DNA of 20,294 nt, taken from Candidatus Sodaliphilus fimicaballi (GTDB taxonomy: Bacteria; Bacteroidota; Bacteroidia; Bacteroidales; Muribaculaceae). Each line of letters begins with the position of its first letter. The first letter of the stretch is position 1. The stretch spans positions 1 through 20,294 of the forward strand of contig JAGHTV010000082.1 in assembly GCA_018065165.1 (NCBI GenBank). Reading direction: 5' to 3'. The notes beneath the pieces are model-generated. The model was not told the origin of the DNA. It was given only the letters and a program-made list of their open reading frames with translations, and searched no databases. Of this stretch, positions 16,312 to 20,294 are shown in pieces. A program made the position numbers and the translations under genes.

Positions 16312-16341
16312 ACGAAGTACGAAAAATGAAGTACGAAAAAC
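16312..16341. repeat. Two tandem copies of the GAAGTACGAAAAA repeat
   Basis: GAAGTACGAAAAAT and GAAGTACGAAAAAC lie head to tail (14-nt unit), 11 bp upstream of the -7 box of the lipoprotein gene and overlapping its -33 position. A third copy lies upstream of lysS. Confidence 0.75.
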
Positions 16342-16352
16342 AATCATTGATG

Positions 16353-16399
16353 CAAAAAGCACGCAGGGCGGCGCTGATGTGCGTTGGGCTCTGCGTGCT
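16353..16399 (-). terminator. Intrinsic terminator of der
   Basis: A perfect 9-bp inverted repeat, AGCACGCAG (16358-16366) and CTGCGTGCT (16391-16399), encloses a GC-rich loop of 24 nt. On the minus strand it is followed by TTTTT. It starts 24 bp after the der stop and separates der from the lipoprotein promoter. Confidence 0.8.
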
Positions 16400-16422
16400 A
16401 ATATTGTATCTTCAGTGGACAA

Positions 16423-17736
16423 TTACTTCTCGCGGAAGAAGAGGTTGATGGGAGTACCAGTGAGGTCCCAGCGCTCGCGTATCTTGTTCTCGAGATAGCG
16501 CTTGTAGGGATCGCGTATCCACTGCGGCAGGTTGCAGAAGAAGATGAATGTGGGCACCTTGGCTCCCTTGAGCATGGTTACATACTTGATCTTTACAAAC
16601 TTGCCCTTTGTTGCAGGGGGTGGGAATGCGGCGATAATCTCTTGCATTGCATTGTTGAGCTGCGATGTAGAGATGGTGCGCATGCGGTTGTTGTTAACCT
16701 CGATGGCTGTCTCAAGCACCTTGTAGATGCGTTGCTTGGTGAGGGCCGAACCAAAGATGATGGGGAAGTCGGTAAACGGTGCAAAACGCTCGCGTATCGT
16801 ATTCTCCATGTGGGTGATAGCCTCTTGTGACTTGTTTTCCACAAGGTCCCACTTGTTCACGAGCACGATGAGGCCCTTGCGGTTCTTCTCGATGATTGAG
16901 AAGATGTTGACGTCTTGCGACTCAATGCCGCGAGTGGCGTCGATGAGCAGGATGCACACATCGCTGTACTCGATAGAGCGTATGCTGCGCAGTACCGAGT
17001 AGTACTCAATGTCCTCGTTCACCTTGTTCTTCTTGCGTATGCCGGCGGTGTCCACCAGATAGAAGTCAAAGCCAAACTTGTTGTAGCGCGAGTAGATGCT
17101 GTCGCGTGTAGTGCCGGCGATGTCGGTAACGATGTTGCGGTGCTCGTCCATCAGGGCGTTTACCAGCGACGACTTGCCTGCATTGGGGCGTCCCACAATG
17201 GCAAAGCGGGGGATGTCGTCGGTAGGCTCATCCATGTCCTTGGCGGGCATCAGCTTCACCACCTGGTCGAGCAGGTCGCCAGTACCGGTACCTGTCATTG
17301 CCGAGATTGAGAGAGGGTCACCCAAGCCCAGCGAGTAGAACTCGGCCAGAGCATAGATGCTCTCGTTGTTGTCGTCCTTATTGGCAACCACGATGGTGGG
17401 TTTTTTGCTGCGACGCAAGATAGCTGCCACATGGTCGTCGAGGTCGGTAACACCATTCTTGATGTCGACCATAAACAGGATAACATCGGCCTCGTCAATG
17501 GCCAGATGCACCTGCTTGTTGATTTCGCCTTCAAATATATCCTCGCTGTTCACTACCCAACCACCGGTGTCAACGACACTCATTTCCATGCCGTTCCACT
17601 CCATCTTGCCATACTGGCGGTCGCGGGTGGTGCCACTGGTATCGTTAACGATAGCCGCACGAGTTTGTGTCAATCGGTTGAAAAGTGTTGACTTACCCAC
17701 ATTAGGGCGCCCAACTATTGCTACTAATCGTCCCAT
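16423..17736 (-). CDS. der: Ribosome assembly GTPase Der (EngA)
   Basis: A 437-residue protein with two GTPase domains in tandem, the hallmark of Der, which helps mature the 50S subunit. Domain 1 has GRPNVGKST (8-16), DTSGTTRDR (G2), DTGG (G3) and NKDD (G4). Domain 2 has GRPNAGKSS (about 182-190), [13 protein letters not shown] and NKWD. The C-terminal KH-like domain (from about 355) includes [16 protein letters not shown] and [14 protein letters not shown], both typical. Length is normal. It follows era in the direction of transcription, across a 181-bp gap full of tandem and inverted repeats. A strong terminator lies after its stop. Confidence 0.98.
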   Translation of the reverse strand: MGRLVAIVGRPNVGKSTLFNRLTQTRAAIVNDTSGTTRDRQYGKMEWNGMEMSVVDTGGWVVNSEDIFEGEINKQVHLAIDEADVILFMVDIKNGVTDLDDHVAAILRRSKKPTIVVANKDDNNESIYALAEFYSLGLGDPLSISAMTGTGTGDLLDQVVKLMPAKDMDEPTDDIPRFAIVGRPNAGKSSLVNALMDEHRNIVTDIAGTTRDSIYSRYNKFGFDFYLVDTAGIRKKNKVNEDIEYYSVLRSIRSIEYSDVCILLIDATRGIESQDVNIFSIIEKNRKGLIVLVNKWDLVENKSQEAITHMENTIRERFAPFTDFPIIFGSALTKQRIYKVLETAIEVNNNRMRTISTSQLNNAMQEIIAAFPPPATKGKFVKIKYVTMLKGAKVPTFIFFCNLPQWIRDPYKRYLENKIRERWDLTGTPINLFFREK

Positions 17737-17765
17737 TGTTATTTAGTTTTTTCTAAGTTTTTTTA

Positions 17766-17846
17766 TAGGTTTTATAAGCCATCTAGGCCATATAAGCCAC
17801 ATAAGCTATCTAGGCTATCTGGGCTATACAGGCTATCTAAGTCTTA
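17766..17846. repeat. 9-nt degenerate tandem repeat, nine copies
   Basis: Nine consecutive 9-nt units fill 81 bp of the era-der gap. Typical copies on the plus strand are TAAGCCATC, TAGGCCATA, TAAGCTATC, TAGGCTATC and CAGGCTATC. The consensus is TARGCYATM, with the edge copies most diverged (TAGGTTTTA first, TAAGTCTTA last). The period is exact, with no insertions. It is too short in unit and too regular to be a CRISPR, and it encodes no long frame. Confidence 0.85.
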
Positions 17847-17850
17847 TAGC

Positions 17851-17914
17851 CTGCGCATGCTGCCGTTCTTAAAGCGCAGCGTTCTTAAAGCCTGCCATAG
17901 CAGGCGTTCTTAAA
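17851..17914. repeat. Three GTTCTTAAA copies interleaved with GC-rich palindromes
   Basis: GTTCTTAAA occurs at 17865-17873, 17881-17889 and 17906-17914. Between the second and third copies is a perfect hairpin GCCTGC-CATA-GCAGGC (17890-17905). CTGCGC (17851-17856) pairs with GCGCAG (17874-17879) across the first copy. The segment lies directly after the era stop codon, so on the minus strand it would fold in the era 3' untranslated RNA. TTTAAG after the hairpin is a poor T tract, so it is not a typical terminator. Confidence 0.7.
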
Positions 17915-17917
17915 TGC

Positions 17918-18823
17918 TCACTCAATGTACCCAAACTGCTTGAGTTTGTTCTCCTGGTTGCGCCAGTCCTTCTCCACCTTGACATAGAGCTGCAGGAACA
18001 CCTTCTTGCCAAAGAACTTCTCAATCTCCTTGCGCGACTCGATGCCCACATGCTTGAGTTTCTTGCCTTGGTGGCCTATGATGATGCCCTTCTGGCTGTC
18101 ACGCTCCACATATATCACTGCCATGATGTGGATGTCCTCCTCACTCTCGTCAAAGAGTTCCACGATCACCTGGGTTGCATAAGGCACCTCCTTGTCATAG
18201 CCCAGCAGTATCTTCTCGCGTATAATCTCAGTGACAAAGAATCGTGAACTGCGATCGGTGAGAGCGTCCTTGCCAAAGTAAGGTGGGCTCACGGGCAGCA
18301 GCTCCACGATGCGCTTCATCAGGTTGTCAACATTGAAGTTCTCGGTAGCACAGGTGGGGAATACCTCGGCCTGTGGCAGCAGCTGCTTCCAGGTGTCGAT
18401 AATCTTGAGCAGGTCCTCGTTGCCCTTGAGCAGGTCAATCTTGTTGATAACCAGTAAGATGGGTATCTTCTCCTTAGCCACCTTGTCCAGGAAGTCCTGA
18501 TTCTTGGTGGGCGATTCAATCACATCGGTCACATACAGCAGTATGTCGGCATCCACGAGCGCGCTCTTTGAGAACTCGAGCATACTCTCTTGCAGCTTAA
18601 ACTTGGGCTTGAGTACGCCCGGAGTGTCGCTGAACACAATTTGATAGTCATCGCCATTGACGATGCCCATGATGCGGTGGCGAGTAGTCTGCGCCTTGCT
18701 AGTGATGATTGACAGGCGTTCGCCCACCAGTCGATTGCTCAGCGTCGACTTGCCCACATTGGGGTTGCCCACTATGTTGACAAAGCCAGCGCGATGCTGT
18801 GCTGTAACGTTGTTATCGCTCAT
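17918..18823 (-). CDS. era: Ribosome assembly GTPase Era
   Basis: A 301-residue GTPase that binds 16S rRNA and helps 30S maturation. GTPase motifs are GNPNVGKST (about 17-25), QTTRHR (G2), DTPG (G3) and NKID (G4). The C-terminal KH RNA-binding domain contains GIIIGHQGKKLKHVG (about 242-256), in which GHQG is the GxxG loop. Length is normal. It lies between fabH and der, but repeat-rich gaps on both sides and a terminator-like hairpin after fabH make it uncertain that all three share one transcript. No TAnnTTTG box is seen in the 75 bp upstream of its ATG. Confidence 0.98.
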   Translation of the reverse strand: MSDNNVTAQHRAGFVNIVGNPNVGKSTLSNRLVGERLSIITSKAQTTRHRIMGIVNGDDYQIVFSDTPGVLKPKFKLQESMLEFSKSALVDADILLYVTDVIESPTKNQDFLDKVAKEKIPILLVINKIDLLKGNEDLLKIIDTWKQLLPQAEVFPTCATENFNVDNLMKRIVELLPVSPPYFGKDALTDRSSRFFVTEIIREKILLGYDKEVPYATQVIVELFDESEEDIHIMAVIYVERDSQKGIIIGHQGKKLKHVGIESRKEIEKFFGKKVFLQLYVKVEKDWRNQENKLKQFGYIE

Positions 18824-18837
18824 TATTATAAACTTTT

Positions 18838-18891
18838 TCTAGAGCGTCTATACAATCTAGAACTTCTAGTCACTCAAGACACTCTATATCT
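18838..18891. repeat. 9-nt degenerate tandem repeat, six copies, upstream of era
   Basis: Six consecutive 9-nt units begin 15 bp upstream of the era start: TCTAGAGCG, TCTATACAA, TCTAGAACT, TCTAGTCAC, TCAAGACAC and TCTATATCT. The first two bases and the fourth are constant in all six. The period equals that of the era-der array, but the unit sequence differs. Confidence 0.75.
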
Positions 18892-18897
18892 CTTAAT

Positions 18898-18943
18898 TGA
18901 AAAATGCACCGCCACCCGTTTATAGAGTCGTGATGCATTTTCA
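18898..18943 (-). terminator. Probable intrinsic terminator after fabH
   Basis: TGAAAAATGCA (18898-18908) and TGCATTTTCA (18934-18943) are inverted with one bulged base. On the minus strand the stem closes with TGCATTTTTC. The loop is about 25 nt. A second stem lies nearer fabH (GCACTAAGG 19013-19021 with CCTCAGTGC 19041-19049, nine pairs on the minus strand including one G-U). Confidence 0.55.
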
Positions 18944-19050
18944 GTTATCATTTATCATCCTCTAAGCTATGGTGTATATATTGTTCTGTGTAGCATAGTG
19001 GCGTGGTGCGTCGCACTAAGGCTGTGCATCACCCACATGCCCTCAGTGCA

Positions 19051-20037
19051 TTATATAGCCCAAACCAGATATGAAGCGCCCCAAGTGAAGCCAGCTCCAA
19101 AGGCGGTGAGGATAATCTTGTCACCTTTCTTCAGCTTGTCCTTGTACTCATCAAGGCAGATGGGAATACTAGCAGCGCTAGTGTTACCAGTGTGCTCAAT
19201 GTTAACGAGAACCTTAGCAGGATCGATGCCCAGGCGTCCGCCCACAGCCTCGATGATGCGCATGTTGGCCTGGTGAGCAACAAACCAGTCGATGGTGTCG
19301 CAAGTGAGACCATTGCGCTCCATAACATCTTGCGACGAAGTGAGCATGTCCATGACAGCGTTTTTGTACACTGCACGGCCCTCCTGGTACAAGTAGTGCT
19401 CACGAGCAGCTACAGTCTCCAGAGTTGCGGGCTTAGCGCTACCGCCTGCCTTGTAGAGCAGGTTCTCGAGGCCACTGCCGTCAACATGGAATACGCCGTC
19501 CTGGAAGCCGAGTGAAGTGTCCTCAGTAGGCTCAATGAGTACTGCACCAGCACCGTCGCCAAAGAGGGGGCAAGTAGCGCGGTCTTGATAATCGACCATA
19601 CTTGACATCTTCTCAGCGCACACTACGATCACCTTCTTGTACAGGCCAGCCTTAATGTAGGCGTTAGCAGCCTGCGACGCTACGATAAAGCCTGCGCAAG
19701 CAGCTTGGATATCATAGGCGTAGCACTTCTTCTCCAGGCCACAGCCGTGAGCAATCACCGATGCTGTGCTAGGGAAGCGGTAGTCGGGGTTAGATGTAGC
19801 GCAAATGAGCAGGTCCACATCGTCGGGGTTAGTGTTAGTCTCGGCGAGCAGCTTGTTTACTGCTTGAATTCCCAGGTATGACGAGCCAGCGTCCTTCTTG
19901 AGAATGCGGCGCTCCTTGATGCCCACGCGAGTCATGATCCACTCGTCGTTAGTGTCGACCATCTGTGACAGCTCTTCGTTGTTGAGCACATAGTCGGGGA
20001 CATACGAAGCGATGCCTGTTATCTTTGCATTAAGCAT
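19051..20037 (-). CDS. fabH: 3-oxoacyl-ACP synthase III (KAS III)
   Basis: A 328-residue enzyme that starts fatty acid synthesis by condensing acetyl-CoA (or a branched acyl-CoA) with malonyl-ACP. The catalytic triad is visible: C114 in DIQAACAGF, H255 in WFVAHQANMR and N285 in EHTGNTSAAS. FGDGAGAVLIE (159-169) and the C-terminal FGAGFTWGASYL are also typical. Length is normal. The gene order rpmF-fabH-era-der is in line with the common linkage of L32 to fatty acid genes. A perfect 11-bp stem lies in the gap to rpmF, so the two may be partly uncoupled. Confidence 0.98.
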   Translation of the reverse strand: MLNAKITGIASYVPDYVLNNEELSQMVDTNDEWIMTRVGIKERRILKKDAGSSYLGIQAVNKLLAETNTNPDDVDLLICATSNPDYRFPSTASVIAHGCGLEKKCYAYDIQAACAGFIVASQAANAYIKAGLYKKVIVVCAEKMSSMVDYQDRATCPLFGDGAGAVLIEPTEDTSLGFQDGVFHVDGSGLENLLYKAGGSAKPATLETVAAREHYLYQEGRAVYKNAVMDMLTSSQDVMERNGLTCDTIDWFVAHQANMRIIEAVGGRLGIDPAKVLVNIEHTGNTSAASIPICLDEYKDKLKKGDKIILTAFGAGFTWGASYLVWAI

Positions 20038-20066
20038 AATAGTCTAATATTTTTATTAAAAACATA

Positions 20067-20113
20067 TATCCTAAATAAGGTGTTATGGCAGCATAGCAGC
20101 GATATTTAGGATA
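20067..20113 (-). terminator. 11-bp inverted repeat between rpmF and fabH
   Basis: TATCCTAAATA (20067-20077) and TATTTAGGATA (20103-20113) pair perfectly around a 25-nt loop. On the minus strand the stem is followed by TATGTTTTTAAT. The stem is AT-rich. It may be a weak terminator or attenuator after rpmF, or an RNA processing site. Confidence 0.5.
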
Positions 20114-20173
20114 CACCAAACTGTAAGTTTATCTTTGCAGTGTGTTCAGGGGGTTGTTGTGTTTAATGTGCGA

Positions 20174-20294
20174 TTAAACAGCAGCCTCTTCACCCATCAC
20201 TTGCTTGCCACGATAGTAACCGCACTCGGGGCATACAGCGTGATAAACATGCCAAGCTCCGCTGTTAGAGCATTGAGCGATAGTTGGTGCTACA
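20174..20294 (-). CDS. rpmF: 50S ribosomal protein L32 (5' end cut off)
   Basis: The last 40 codons of L32 run from the window edge to a TAA at 20174-20176. They read VAPTIAQCSNSGAWHVYHAV, then CPECGYYRGKQV and end in EEAAV. GxWHxYHxVCPxCGYYRGK matches the Bacteroidales L32 zinc-ribbon end. The usual two CxxC knuckles are reduced: the second is intact (CPEC), while the first reads CSNS, so one of four zinc ligands is missing. The basic N-terminal part (MAHPKRR-type) lies outside the window. L32 is a small protein of the large ribosomal subunit. Confidence 0.93.
   Translation of the reverse strand, partial: VAPTIAQCSNSGAWHVYHAVCPECGYYRGKQVMGEEAAV

Noticed and set aside
17766..17846. Possible CRISPR array
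   Set aside because: Units are 9 nt with no spacers and no cas genes nearby; this is a tandem repeat.
20130..20137. Plus-strand TATCTTTG resembling a -7 box
   Set aside because: It has no -33 partner and would only drive RNA antisense to rpmF; likely chance.

Overview
The window looks like chromosomal DNA from a member of the order Bacteroidales (Bacteroidota). The housekeeping proteins have Bacteroidales features: LysS carries a C-terminal extension, a PorZ-type propeller protein with a type IX-like C-terminal module is present, and ribosome binding sites of the purine-rich type are absent. Two clear promoters carry the Bacteroidota -7 box TACCTTTG. I cannot fix the family from sequence alone; a gut lineage related to Prevotellaceae or Muribaculaceae is a guess. 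All genes but one (nadK) lie on the minus strand, so transcription runs mostly from high to low coordinates.

Layout in the direction of transcription, from the right edge: rpmF (cut by the window edge) - fabH - era - der; then a small lipoprotein gene with its own promoter; a 463-base structured non-coding gap; lysS; a strong hairpin; an acyltransferase-3 membrane protein; a PorZ-like secretion protein; and a small membrane-anchored hypothetical protein. nadK lies alone on the plus strand. It converges on the hypothetical gene and diverges from a long minus-strand cluster: pdxJ - exbB - exbD - tonB-like - polyprenyl synthetase - rnhB - sensor histidine kinase - MBL-fold hydrolase - 5'-nucleotidase (cut by the left edge).

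Functionally this is core metabolism and envelope biology: cofactor synthesis (pdxJ, nadK), isoprenoid chain elongation, an energy-transducing ExbB/ExbD/TonB complex, ribosome assembly GTPases (era, der), lysine tRNA charging, fatty acid initiation and RNase HII. I see no prophage, CRISPR array, defence island, intact mobile element, tRNA or rRNA.

The unusual signals are these. (1) exbD carries an in-frame TAG that removes the last 36 codons, yet the lost part is still open and still encodes a recognisable ExbD C-terminus. (2) Several intergenic gaps carry short degenerate tandem arrays, with different units of 6/12, 8 and 9 nt. (3) The gap upstream of lysS holds a 272-bp segment bounded by a perfect 12-bp inverted repeat with a REP-like hairpin at each end. 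(4) A 22-bp stem lies between lysS and the acyltransferase, and its G-U pairs mark the minus strand as the transcribed one. (5) The L32 zinc ribbon has lost one cysteine.
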